Shown here one piece after another: positions 46,474-56,841 of a stretch of DNA of 64,000 bases. The translations under genes and the position numbers were made by a program. Under the pieces are notes generated by a model. That model searched no databases. It saw nothing but the letters and a program-made list of their open reading frames with translations, and was not told the origin of the DNA. The stretch lies in NCBI GenBank assembly GCA_032622095.1, contig CP136069.1:171422394-171486393 (forward strand), read 5' to 3'. Within the stretch, counting starts at the first letter, position 1. Every line of letters starts with the position of its first letter. The stretch comes from Siphonodentalium dalli. Its lineage: Eukaryota > Mollusca > Scaphopoda > Gadilida > Siphonodentaliidae.

Positions 46474-48895
46474 GGTGTGTACACCAGACAAGATGACGCC
46501 CTTCATTGCCACCGTTTTAAGTGGGGGCACAAAGTCAGCTTGATGCAAATTATAGTGAGAAAATCTTCAAGTTTATACAAATGTATATATTTGTGTGACG
46601 ATAAGACGATAATGCCACCTTCATATGGCAAAATTGGAACTCCATGTCTAAGATGGCCACCAAAATAGCCACTGGAAGATGAAAATATGACGTTTTTCAC
46701 TAATATGTTCTAGATCATTTTCGGCTGTTTGGAAATGGCTGGGAATTGGAACTCTATTTTGTATTGCTCAGGTTTACTGATCATTGAACCAATGAAATAT
46801 GCCATTCTTGATGTTCCAACCCATTCAGATCCACACAAAAAAATTTACATAACGATTTATAAAATTTAACAAAAAGTCACAATTGGGATTTTAGTCATAT
46901 TTAGACAAGAACTGAGCAGAACTGTGTAATGTAAGTGAAGCATACCTTTACCCATGAATATTCATTGGAACAAAAATTGTTCCATTGGCTTAAAATGGCC
47001 GCCAAAATGTGGACAATCGCTTACAAGTTGTGGTTGATGAATAGAATGGGCTATCATGCCTTATATTCATTGGATATTAACATATACGATACGCCTTGGT
47101 TAATTGTTACTATTGCAACCAAGACATTACAAGAAATAATTTTCAGGTTTTAACAATTTTTTTTCAAGTGAAATGTATTTATCTTTGGTACGAAAGGTGT
47201 TTATTGTTTTGATCTATCTTAAATGTGTCACACAAAGGTGTTTATAGACCATATTACTCAAGATGGCCTCCAAAAGTGCAACCCAATTTTTTGTAAAAAG
47301 TTGATTTTTCACATTTATCCCGAACATTATCTGCAGTTCCGAAAAGGTAACAAAGTGTGACTCACTTGGTTACTAAACATGATAGTAAATCACCTGCCAA
47401 TGAAAATTCCACCCACACGCTCGCAATGACCATCCGGCTATACTCCAGATATGCATGTACAATATACACCCCAATAGTGACCGCACAGTTATTCCATGTA
47501 CACCTATACACATTACACGTAGCTCTGAGATCACTCCCTATGTATCTATACCCCACCCATGATCATACAGATAGCACGCGTATACATACACACCCATCTG
47601 TAACAAGATATCCACCCAATGTACACATGTACATCCCAACTATGACCATAGAGTCACTTCATATATACATAAACAACCAACACACGTATGACAATGTAGC
47701 TACTTGCATTATATATACACCACATCAGTGCACATACAGCCTCATCGGATATAGATATATACCCGTACATCACCACATAACCATGCATCCATACAGTCAA
47801 TCCATGTATACCTATGCACATAACAACACATGACCACACAGCCACTCATTGTATACATATACTTCTCGCCACTGACACGCCATTCATGGTCATTAAGTCA
47901 CTCATAGTATACATAGTCACATCATTCATGACCATACAATAACTCCATGGCAGCCATCTTGACCTCCAGACTAACAAGTGATAGATTTTGGTCCTGATGG
48001 ACCAGAATAGCCACATATTACGGTTCAGCTCATATCCGTTTCAAAGTTCTGCCCATTTCCTTTAAAATATGGCCAGAATCCCAAAAGAGGTTTTCGGTCA
48101 ACTTCCATACTGCAAATATAAAATCAATTTTCCATGCCCCATAAGGAACTGGGACAACAAAAATAGAATATTTAGTTGTCAGTTGATTAACTAATATGAA
48201 TTTACTACCTTTTCGGAACAGCAGAGAAAAATATTCTGGATATATGTGAAAATACTATTTTTTTAACAAATTTGGTTGCCATTTTTGGAAGCCATCTTGA
48301 GTAATTTGGTATATAAACACCTTAGTGTGACACAATTAAGATAGATCAAAACAATAAACACCTTTCATACCAAAGATAGTTACATTTTACTTGAAGTTAA
48401 TTTTTGCCGACGTCTGTTTGTGAAAGAAAAATACATTGCTTCTGGTAATGTCAGTGGTTTCAAACTCCTTTCTTGTTGAAATATGAAGAATCAAAATTGT
48501 GATTTGTTTTGTTTGTGAAATTTTATTCTGCGTTCTGTAAAATACAATTTTTGAGGGATCGGAAGGGGCTAGGTTACCAAGAATTGCATAATTCATTGCT
48601 TCAATGATCAGTTGATACACAAAATACAAAATAAATTCAAAATTCGCAACCAGTACCAAACAACAGAAACTGATATAGAAGATATCAGTTAAAAACGTCA
48701 TATTTACCACTTCCGGTGGTCATTTTGGCGGCCATCTTGAACGGGGAGCACCGATTTTGCCCTAAACTGGTAGCATTATGTCTTGCGTGTAACTTCGTAT
48801 CCATTTGAAAAGATGTTCTCGCTATAATTTGCATCAAACTGACTAATCTGCAAAACGGCGGTCATGATGGACGCCATTTTGTCTGGTGTCTACAC
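46474..48895. mobile_element. 2.4-kb foldback element with ~0.85-kb arms
   Basis: The left arm (about 46474-47345) and right arm (about 48050-48895) are diverged reverse complements. ACACCAGACAAGATG at the left end pairs with ATTTTGTCTGGTGTCTACAC at the right. TTGATGCAAATTATAG pairs with CTATAATTTGCATCAA, and TATTGTTTTGATCTATCTTA pairs with TAAGATAGATCAAAACAATA. Motifs of the type AAGATGGCCGCCAAAATG recur in both arms. No transposase was found. Confidence 0.85.
47360..47960. repeat. CA/TACA-rich loop of the foldback element
   Basis: This is dominated by degenerate ATACACACC, CATACA and ACCATACA words. The 158-codon plus-strand frame (47357-47833) is His/Thr/Tyr/Pro-rich and is a by-product of base composition. 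Confidence 0.8.
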
Positions 48896-49298
48896 GGCCA
48901 CTTTTTTTTTCGTATTAACATCGCTTTAAATTTGAGGGACATAAGAACAAAGGAGAAAATGAGTGGCTTGGCATTAAGTCCTGTGGTGCAGGGGTATCAT
49001 ATCAGCTCCCGGATTAATCGGTAAAAAGTCTCTGTAGTTATGCGAAAAATCGATCGCCAAAAGAACAGATCTATTCAGTAAAGTTAGCAGCTCATTAAAT
49101 GACCTGGTACGCATGAACTTCGCTCGTGCCTTTGTGTTTATACCTCCAATGTGTTCAACATACGCCCTAATTACCACTATACCTCATCTAGCTTTTGTGT
49201 GACATTTTGTACCCATTGTGCTATGATCTTATAGTTTGATTATCCTTTATACAGCGTTGGATGGGCCTATCTTGGCATTGTTAACGCCCGTCTCCCCT
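48896..49298. other. Intergenic, nothing recognised
   Basis: No domain-bearing frame or repeat was seen between the foldback element and the next MITE. Confidence 0.45.
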
Positions 49299-49698
49299 TT
49301 AACCATTTACCCAACAGAAGGGCACTGTGCCAATGCATTCTCTTATATATGCGAGTCGACCATAGGTCGCCTCGCATATATAAGAGAATGCATTGGCTTA
49401 ACACATTAAATATTATAAAATTGTTAAAGAATGTAAGGAAAAATGGTACAAAGTGTTAAAAATAAGATTTTATTAGGCCAATGCATTCTCTTATATATGC
49501 GAGGCGACCTATGGTCGACTCGCATATATAAGAGAATGCATTGGCACAGGGCATAACTGTAACTATCACAATGTGGTCAAGGAGCCGGTTCCAATGATAT
49601 CCATATTTGTATGGTTCTATTGAGACAGACCGAAGATATTTTAGGCTGTTGAAGCTTTATTTGGCCGGTTTTGGCCGGTTTGTTGGGTAAAGGGTTAA
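49299..49698 (+). mobile_element. TTAA-flanked MITE with compound palindrome, copy 3
   Basis: TTAA at 49299-49302 and 49695-49698 bracket inverted ends CCATTTACCCAACA and TGTTGGGTAAAGGG. Palindromes at 49329-49397 and 49477-49545 are reverse complements of each other. Overall similarity to copy 1 is very high, including the duplicated GGCCGGTTTT. Confidence 0.88.
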
Positions 49699-50000
49699 GT
49701 AGCTGAAACCGGTAACCCAATATCTCACAGTAAATCATGTTCATCTTACCACACATGACTTGTATGGATCGTTGTTGACAACACACACTTCGACATTTCC
49801 TCATAGTGCATCAGCAATTGACCCAGTGTACATCTGATATGTATTCAAAACAATTCATTGTCCCAAGTTTCAATTGGTTCCGACTTAGATCCCCAATTCA
49901 TAACCCCATTCATCCATGGATCCTCTAAGAGGTTACCGCAACCTCTGCGTGTGCTTTTTATGTGGCCATAGGCTACATAGAGGATATCTATAGTGTGTTT

Positions 50001-50123
50001 GAGTGGATACCGAACAATATGTCATGAGTATGCGAGAGAAATGTTTATTTTCCAGAGCGGCTTGCCGCGAGCGAAAATAAACATTTGTCGCAGTCGCGAA
50101 TGACATATTTTTCGGTATTCACC
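50001..50123. repeat. Solitary ~123-bp hairpin palindrome D
   Basis: GAGTGGATACCGAACAATAT pairs with ATATTTTTCGGTATTCACC. Pairing continues through GTCAT/ATGAC and AAATGTTTATTTTC/GAAAATAAACATTT, with a GC-rich centre GAGCGGCTTGCCGCGAG. Confidence 0.88.
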
Positions 50124-50428
50124 ATTTACGACGATAAATGATCCCACAGTCGTCTTCAATCGATGCATCATTTTTGAAGCCATCAGCTGATCGATGCCTA
50201 ATCACGCAATGCTACTTCACCACCCGCAGAATATAAAAATATAGTTCCCGTATTCTTCCCTTTATTTCCCCCCATAAATATGTCGAATTTCAACATAAAT
50301 AGATCACTTTGAGCGGATAATAAACATCATTATATAGCATGATTAGATTCGCTTGCAACAAGGTAATTGTTTTGAGCGCTCCCCCTTTCATGACGGGAGT
50401 TGTTGTGGTTCAGCATTGAAGATCCTGT

Positions 50429-50560
50429 GCCAGTGCTTTCTCTTACACATGCGAGTCTCCAACATTACAAGGTCAATGTATATATTGTTAGGCCAATGCA
50501 TTATTTTATATATGCGTGGCTCCCAGTGTGAGACTCGCATATATAAGAGAATGCATTGGC
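50429..50560. repeat. Compound-palindrome family, degenerate double hairpin
   Basis: The left hairpin is decayed (GCCAGTGCTTTCTCTTACAC). The right part GCCAATGCATTATTTTATAT mirrors ATATAAGAGAATGCATTGGC around a CCCAGTGTGAG centre. Outer ends are CCTGTGCC and GGCACAGG. The flank TTTCAGGAAGCTCCAG links it to 44325. Confidence 0.8.
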
Positions 50561-50906
50561 ACAGGTTTTCGCAAAATTTCAGGAAGCTCCAGTCACGAAA
50601 GTGTTAAATAAGCCATCGTATTATGCTGATTGAAATCTCCAGACAATATTTCGCAACATCAACTATAGCGCGTTTCGTCCGTAACCAAGAACCATCCAAG
50701 GCCACCATGCATCAGAACATCCATGAAATATTGAACGCATTTCTGAAGTCAATAATAGCGCAGGGGTATATGTGCTTTATACAAACACTAATGATCTAGA
50801 AGTTTTCAAGATGAGAAGACGTGGGTTAAATGATTGAAGGAATCGGACGAGATCAATTCAATTTGATAAGTTATTGTTTTTTGCCTTGGGTGTGATGTGG
50901 TAATAT

Positions 50907-51448
50907 TTAAAAGTGGATTATCTCTTTGTAAACATGTGTTATATAGTTACCGGGGTATAAAATATTATATCTGAATCGAAGACCCTGTCCGGAAATGCTT
51001 CTATCGATTAATATTGAATTTATTTCGAATATGTTCTGGTCTAAAAATGTGTGGTTGTTTAGCTAACGAACAATAGTAGTTACTGCTAACAGAGACCCGA
51101 AATTTTATTTCGTAATTTTGTAACAAATAAACGTTAACTATACCCATTATCGCTTATAACTATGGAATAAAACAATCAATATTGGACATTTGATGTTCGG
51201 TACGTTGCCATAGGAACAGCCTAATACTCTCTGTCGCTATATGGTATCACCCGAATGGTATGTTCTAAATATAGACAAATAAAGTGTCCCAATTAATCGT
51301 CTCATTTCATAATAAAATATTCGAAATAAAATCAATTTTAATTGATAGAAGCCTTTCCGGATATGGGTCTTCGATCAGTTCATATTTGTTATTTTATACC
51401 CACGCAACTATTTCAAATTTGTTATTTAAAGAGATAATCCATCTTTAA
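50907..51448. mobile_element. TTAA-flanked MITE (GTGGATTATCTC ends)
   Basis: TTAA lies at 50907-50910 and 51445-51448. The left arm (to about 51036) and right arm (from about 51310) are inverted: GGATTATCTCTTT/AAAGAGATAATCC and ATCGAAGACCCTGTCCGGAA against TTCCGGATATGGGTCTTCGA. The interior is AT-rich and non-coding. Confidence 0.8.
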
Positions 51449-51888
51449 AGCAACGGCTTCTTCATTATAGCGACTAAAAAGATTATGCCATTGGTTATCA
51501 ATAGCTCTCCGAACAGTATTGATCTCCGACTTTTATCCGACGAAAATATCTCCAACATAGCTATTTAATAAGGAAACGATACTGAATATGTCGTGTGGGA
51601 ATAGACTGGTTGTCCTTATGGCGAAATCTTCGATTTTCCAGATGACACTATAAAAGTTGGGTTTGTGATACGAAATTAATTTAGCAAACTGTGTTTTCCG
51701 AAACTGTCAGTTAGACCTACTATATGATACAGCACATAATATCAACTTTGGCAAACAATACTTGATTGTCTTTTGGATATTCACAGAACCAAGAATCTTG
51801 AAAGTTGAAACAATCTTGGCGCCTTTCAATATCTTGAAGTAACCTGAATACATTGTACTTATCTTATTGAGAACTTCGTCAGGATACA

Positions 51889-52129
51889 ATGGTTTCATCG
51901 GCGACAGGACTGCGAATCATCCTTCTTGTTCTACTTGCAACAATCGCTGAGGTTCTGGCAGCTCAATATGAAGTCGAAACTGTATCGTGCGGCCATACTT
52001 TGGACAGTGTATGGAGTTGTTGTCGTTCGAGGTTGGAATGCGCGGCGTCGTCCGACCGGAACGATCATTGTAGGAGATTCTCTTGCAACGAAGTCAGCAG
52101 CGAATGTTTTGAATCGGCCGGAAAATTAA
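51889..52129 (+). pseudogene. Decayed paralogue of PAN-IgGFc exon 1
   Basis: The plus-strand frame starts with the same signal-peptide pattern (ILLVLLATIAEVLAAQYEVE) and PAN-like core (CRSRLECAAS, then SSECFESAG) as exon 1 at 38864-39146. One conserved Cys is now Ser (CAASS) and extra Cys appear. Homology stops after ESAG near 52126, before the donor, and the frame runs into unrelated sequence. About 30 bp of 5' flank (CTTGAAGTAACCTG and ACATTGT) also match the intact gene's upstream region, so the copy arose at DNA level with its 5' flank. Confidence 0.8.
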
Positions 52130-53106
52130 TAAATGGCTGGAGTCATTTTCATTATAATTACCATGTTGGTTGCATCGTTCATAGAGCACACAACTCTATT
52201 TTGCACTAAGTCATGGCTCACATTCATTCATTTGTTGCATATATTCTGTTAAGTATAAAATGAGATGGTCCCATAAATAGTCGGATTTAGTGGACAGTAA
52301 CCCTTTAAATCCGAACTACATAATTATGTAGACTTCCCAGATGTGATCAGAATTGGTTAATATAGGCAATTTAATCGCGGGTCTTGGGTCCGGATTATCT
52401 AACTCACTAAATACTCCACCAAGAATTACTTGAATGCACAAACAAAAAGTTCCACAAACAGCCATTGTTTACACTGAATACATTTGAAACATCTGTTTCT
52501 GAGAAATGATTATGTCCGTCCGCGGCAAATCTGGTTTGTTCGTTATCATCATCATCTGGTGATCAATTAAACATGATACAATCCTCTCTTATTTCTCTGT
52601 GACATATCTTATCCTGCTGTTTGTGGTAAGTTCACTTACCCCTTTTCAACCACTGCCTGCACTCCCTTTCCCTTTCCTTTCCCTTCGTCTAAACTTAATT
52701 ATTCGGACCATACAGAACTAAACCCGTCTGCTATACCCCAATGATATCTATTCCAAGATACCTGGGGTAAAATTTATTTTCTGAGGATAGGACTTAACAA
52801 AAAAGCCCCTAAGCTTGTTGCCCAATCCTCTTTTGAACATTTGATAATTATATGTCATGTATGTATTGTTTGTAATTTTGTTCTGTTTAGTTCAAATAAA
52901 ATATTATTTAAACTAAATAAGAACACGAAGACATCGTGGGTAAAATAGTATAGTTTGAGTCAAAAGGGTCCCCCTTATTTTCTGATCATCTAGCAATGAT
53001 ATACTGCTGTGTCAGTTTCTGAACAACATTTTCCAGAACAACTGATCGCCATGTAGTCCATCATATAATAACCATGTGTTGAATTATAAGCCAACTTACT
53101 CAACAG
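52130..53106 (+). other. Sequence between the two pseudo-exons
   Basis: About 1 kb of AT-rich DNA, with no obvious similarity that I could see to the large intron of the intact gene. No gene seen. Confidence 0.45.
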
Positions 53107-54269
53107 TTGTATTCTGTTCCACCTATATTTAGTCGATCTAACATAAAACTATCGATGTGGTTAGTATCCACTCCAGCATCGGGCCGTGCCCCGATTGATA
53201 TCACCAAACCGCGGTTCGATCCGAGCTACAACGAAACAAGAACTCTCGCAGCACTTCAGTCATTGAGCGTCATCGTGGACACGACTCTGAACATCGCGGT
53301 TGCAGATAAGATAGTCGAAGATAAAGGTATCAACGTGAACGCATCATCGGCGATAACTCTTTACGCTGTGTGTAATGGGAAATACATTGTAGACGGGTAT
53401 ACGGCCATACCCGCCAATCCTCTTGCCAATGTGTACTATTCATCGACTAAAACATATACATGTATAGATTCAATGGTATATATAGCATGGTTGTCTCAAC
53501 AGAAGAATCGACAGCAGTAACAATCAAATTACCAGTTTCAATGAATGGTGCGGTTACATTCAATTATGTAACATACAACGGAAATGACACAGCGACCGTC
53601 AAGCTAACCCGATTTAAAATAGTCGGTTTGACCGGCTCAATTGATACGTCTGGTATTTACATCGTGTCTAGCAAGACACTAAGCGTGATATCATGTAGCA
53701 AAATGCGACGTCGTTGGTAACAGGGTATGTGTTACCTGTGTCAGCAGATGATACCGGTCACAAACTGGGGAACAGAGTTTTTTTTACTATACAAATACCT
53801 TCATGAAGTCCAGGTGGAGAGTATCATATCACAGCAAGTCACGACAATACAGACATCAGGGCCAACGGCGTGCTCATTGTGAGTATATTACAAAACATGT
53901 AATGATGGTGATGTGCGACCCGGGAAGGACGGTGGACGAAGAAGGTGATCATGATCCATTGGTGGTAACTCTGACATCGAAAAAACACTTTGCCAACTCT
54001 TTATCGTATGCAACACCGACTGGTATTCCACACGTCAACTTCATCTCAATCGTCATCAATTCTGCAGACCAGGGGGAGTTAGCATAGACGGGAGTCCAAT
54101 GGTTCCAACCAATGTCACGGCCAATTCAAATAAAGGCGGGTTGGTTGCCATGGAATCAAATATAAGTTCAGGAAGGTACCTTCTCGCCCACACTGACCAG
54201 AACGTTCAGTTCGGTAGTACGCATTCAGAGTTGCTAAATATGTCGCCTAACGGATTTTTCTTGGATTGA
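53107..54269 (+). pseudogene. Decayed paralogue of PAN-IgGFc exon 2 (frameshifted)
   Basis: Plus-strand homology to exon 2 is spread over several frames. 53107-53460 carries STPASGRAPIDITKPRFDPS through YSSTK. After an insertion near 53455 a second frame carries STEESTAVTI to SKTLSVISCSK. Sequence around the Cys pair near 53700-53790 is frameshifted. 53900-54087 carries DPLVVTLTSKKHFANSLSYA to SADQG, and a last shift leads to NGFFLD and a TGA at 54267-54269. The N-terminal MGNEFFIAF start is missing. At least four frame disruptions make this a pseudogene. It lies in opposite orientation to the intact gene, with only ~1 kb in place of the 11-kb intron. Confidence 0.88.
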
Positions 54270-54515
54270 ACGGTGAACGTGAATTTAATATATAAGGAAT
54301 CCTGTCCGATTTGGACACATGAAACTTGTATGTGTATCTCTTATATTAAGCGCACATGATATTTAACCTATGAGAGTTTTCCGGTCGTTATATATCAACT
54401 ATCAAAAACTTAGCTTTTCCATCTTGTGAATTCTCTCCGGATGCCTAAAACATAATGATCACTATACCTATAGGTAATAGTTATTTTGCATCCGTTATCT
54501 TACTGCAGAAGATAC

Positions 54516-54519
<4 letters not shown>

Positions 54520-54548
<29 letters not shown>
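54520..54548. repeat. (TA)n microsatellite
   Basis: An uninterrupted TATATA run directly abuts the terminus of the first Helitron-like element. Confidence 0.9.
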
Positions 54549-55170
54549 CTAGAAGGTGACCCGACTTCGTCCGGGCTTTGACCTTGAATTGTCAATTTTG
54601 AAGGCCAAGGTCAGGTGGGGTCACGATTTGACCCGTCCAAAACACTGCCCGAACAAAAGTACCCGACAAAAGTACCCGTCGAAATCCATGCGGTTTTACC
54701 CGATTTGACCTTAAATTGATCATTTTGAAGGTCAATGTCAGTTCGGGGTCACGATTTGACCCGTCCAAAACACTCAGTGGACAAAAGTAACCCTATGTAT
54801 AAAATTTCGTAGAAATCCTATCAAAATTCGCGATTTGACCTTGAATTGACCCGATTTCAAGGTCAAGGTCTCGTCGCACGGGCAAATGAATAGGCTTATG
54901 AGACTCCCCATACGAAAGTATCCATAGACATTAATTTTCATCGAAATCCCGTGATATTCTTGCATTTTACCTTGAAATGACCCGATTTCAAGGTCAAGGT
55001 CACGTCGCACGGGCAAATTAATAGGCCTATGCCACTCCCCGACCGAAGGTACCCCCACATACCAAGTTTCATTGAAATCGGCTCGGCCGTTTTCGAGTCC
55101 ATCGATTACAGACAGACAGACAGACACACACACACACACACACACAGATCTTCCGCAATATAAAATAGAT
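54549..55170 (-). mobile_element. Helitron-like non-autonomous element, type A
   Basis: On the minus strand it begins near TATTTTATATTGCGGAAG and carries a GTGT/GTCT microsatellite. It continues through a body with many TGACCTTGA/TCAAGGTCA words and ends with a hairpin (GCCCGGACGAAGTCGGG), a ~9-bp spacer and CTAG. A 3' hairpin followed by CTRR is the Helitron hallmark. There is no Rep/helicase. A 121-135-codon antisense frame is spurious. Confidence 0.72.
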
Positions 55171-55175
55171 ATGTA

Positions 55176-55821
55176 TCTCATATATATTTTGAAGACCTCT
55201 GTCTGTTTGTCTGTATGTCTGTCTGTATGTTTGTCATTAATAAAAATCTACGATTCTCGACCTATCGGGACGAAACTTGGTGCGTGTGTGTAGTTTGACC
55301 AGGCGGTGGACGTTGTCGTATTGGCGAGCCCGTGCGGCGCCCGCTTCGCGCATGCGCATACGAGATCTCGGAAACAGGTGGAGCTATCGACTTGAAATTT
55401 GCTATGTGAATGTATCTTGCCCCGGATACGAATTTTATCGGGTCGCCGAGCCCGTGCGACGCCAGCTTCGCGCATGCGCAGACGAGATCTCGGAAACGGG
55501 TGGAGCTATCGACTTGAAATTTGGTGGGTGAATGTATCTTGCCCCGGATACGAATTTTATCGGGTCGCCGAGCCCGTGCGACGCCAGCTTCGCACATGCG
55601 CAGACGAGATCTTTGAAACGGGTGGAGCTATCGACTTGAAATTTGGTATGTGAATGTATCTTGCCCCGGGTACGAATTTTATCGGGTCGCCGAGCCCATG
55701 CGACGCCAGCTTCGCGCATGCACAGACCAGATCTCGGAAACGGGTAGAGCTATCGACTTGAAATTTGGTTTTTGAATAGCCCGGACAACGTAGCCCGGAC
55801 AACGTCGGGCTCATCGGCTAG
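55176..55821 (+). mobile_element. Helitron-like element, type B, with internal 121-bp tandem units
   Basis: It starts TCTCATATATATTTTGAAGA after an A, then carries GTCTGT microsatellite text and about four tandem units of ~121 bp (GAGCCCGTGCGACGCC, CGCATGCGCAGACGAGATCT, CGGAAACGGGTGGAGCTATC). It ends AGCCCGGACAACGTCGGGCT, CATCGG and CTAG. The hairpin plus CTAG fits a Helitron 3' end. Several ~75-111-codon frames are repeat translations. Confidence 0.72.
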
Positions 55822-56276
55822 TCTCATATATATTTTGAAGACCTCTGTCTGTTTGTCTGTATGTCTGTCTGTATGTTTGTCATTAATACAAATCTACGAT
55901 TCTCGACCGATCGGGACGAAACTTGGTGCGTGTGTGTAGTTTGACCAGGCGGTGGACGTTGTCGTATTGGCGAGCCCGTGCGGCGCCCGCTTCGCGCATG
56001 CGCAGACGAGATCTCGGAAACGGGTGGAGCTATCGACTTGAAATTTGCTATGTGAATGTATCTTGGCCCGGATACGAATTTTATCGGGTCGCCGAGCACG
56101 TGCGACGCCAGCTACGCGCATGAGCAGACGAGATCTTGGAAACGGGTGGAGCTATCGACTTGAAATTTGGTATGTCAATGTATCTTGCCCCGGATACGAA
56201 TTGTATCGGGTCGCCGAGCTATCGACTTGAAATTTGGTTTTTGAATAGCCCGGAGAACGTCGGGCTCATCGGCTAG
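55822..56276 (+). mobile_element. Helitron-like element, type B, second in head-to-tail series
   Basis: It begins TCTCATATATATTTTGAAGA immediately after the CTAG of the previous element, with no target bases between. It ends GAACGTCGGGCTCATCGG then CTAG. It has two to three 121-bp units, one truncated. Confidence 0.72.
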
Positions 56277-56841
56277 TCTATATATATATTTTGAAGACCT
56301 CTGTTTGCCTGTTTGTCTGTCTGTGTGTATGTATGTCATTTATACAAATCTACGATTCTCGATCGATCGGGACGAAACTTGGTTTGTGTGTGTAGTTTGA
56401 CCAGTTGGTTGTCGTTGTCGTATTGGCGAGCCCGTGCGATGCCCATGCAGCGCATGCGCAGACGAGTTCTCGGAAACGGGTGGAGCTATCGACTTGAAAT
56501 TTGGTATGTGAATGTATCTTGCCCCGGATACGAATTTTATCTGGTCGCCTAGCCCATGCGACACCAGCTTCGCGTATGCGCAGACCAGATCTCGGAAACG
56601 GGTAGAGCTATCGACTTGAAATTTAGTGCATGCGCAGACGAGATCTCGGAAACGGGTTGAGCTATCGACTTGAAATTTGTTATGTGAATGTATCTAGCCC
56701 CGGATACGAATTTTATCTGGTCGCCGAGCCCGTGCGATGCCAGCTTCGCGCATGCGCAGACCAGATCTCGGAAACGGGTAGAGCTATAGACTTGAAATTT
56801 GGTTTTTGAATAGCCCGGACAACGTCGGGCTCATCGGCTAG
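56277..56841 (+). mobile_element. Helitron-like element, type B, third in series
   Basis: It begins TCTATATATATATTTTGAAG directly after CTAG and ends CGTCGGGCTCATCGG and CTAG. It contains a variant unit with GCATGCGCAGACGAGTTCTC. Confidence 0.72.

Noticed and set aside
47357-47833. 158-codon His/Thr/Tyr-rich frame
   Set aside because: Product of the CA-rich loop of the foldback element; overlapping frames exist on the other strand.
51889-54269. A second working PAN-IgGFc gene
   Set aside because: Frameshifts, a missing domain start and a missing exon 1 donor segment make an intact product implausible.
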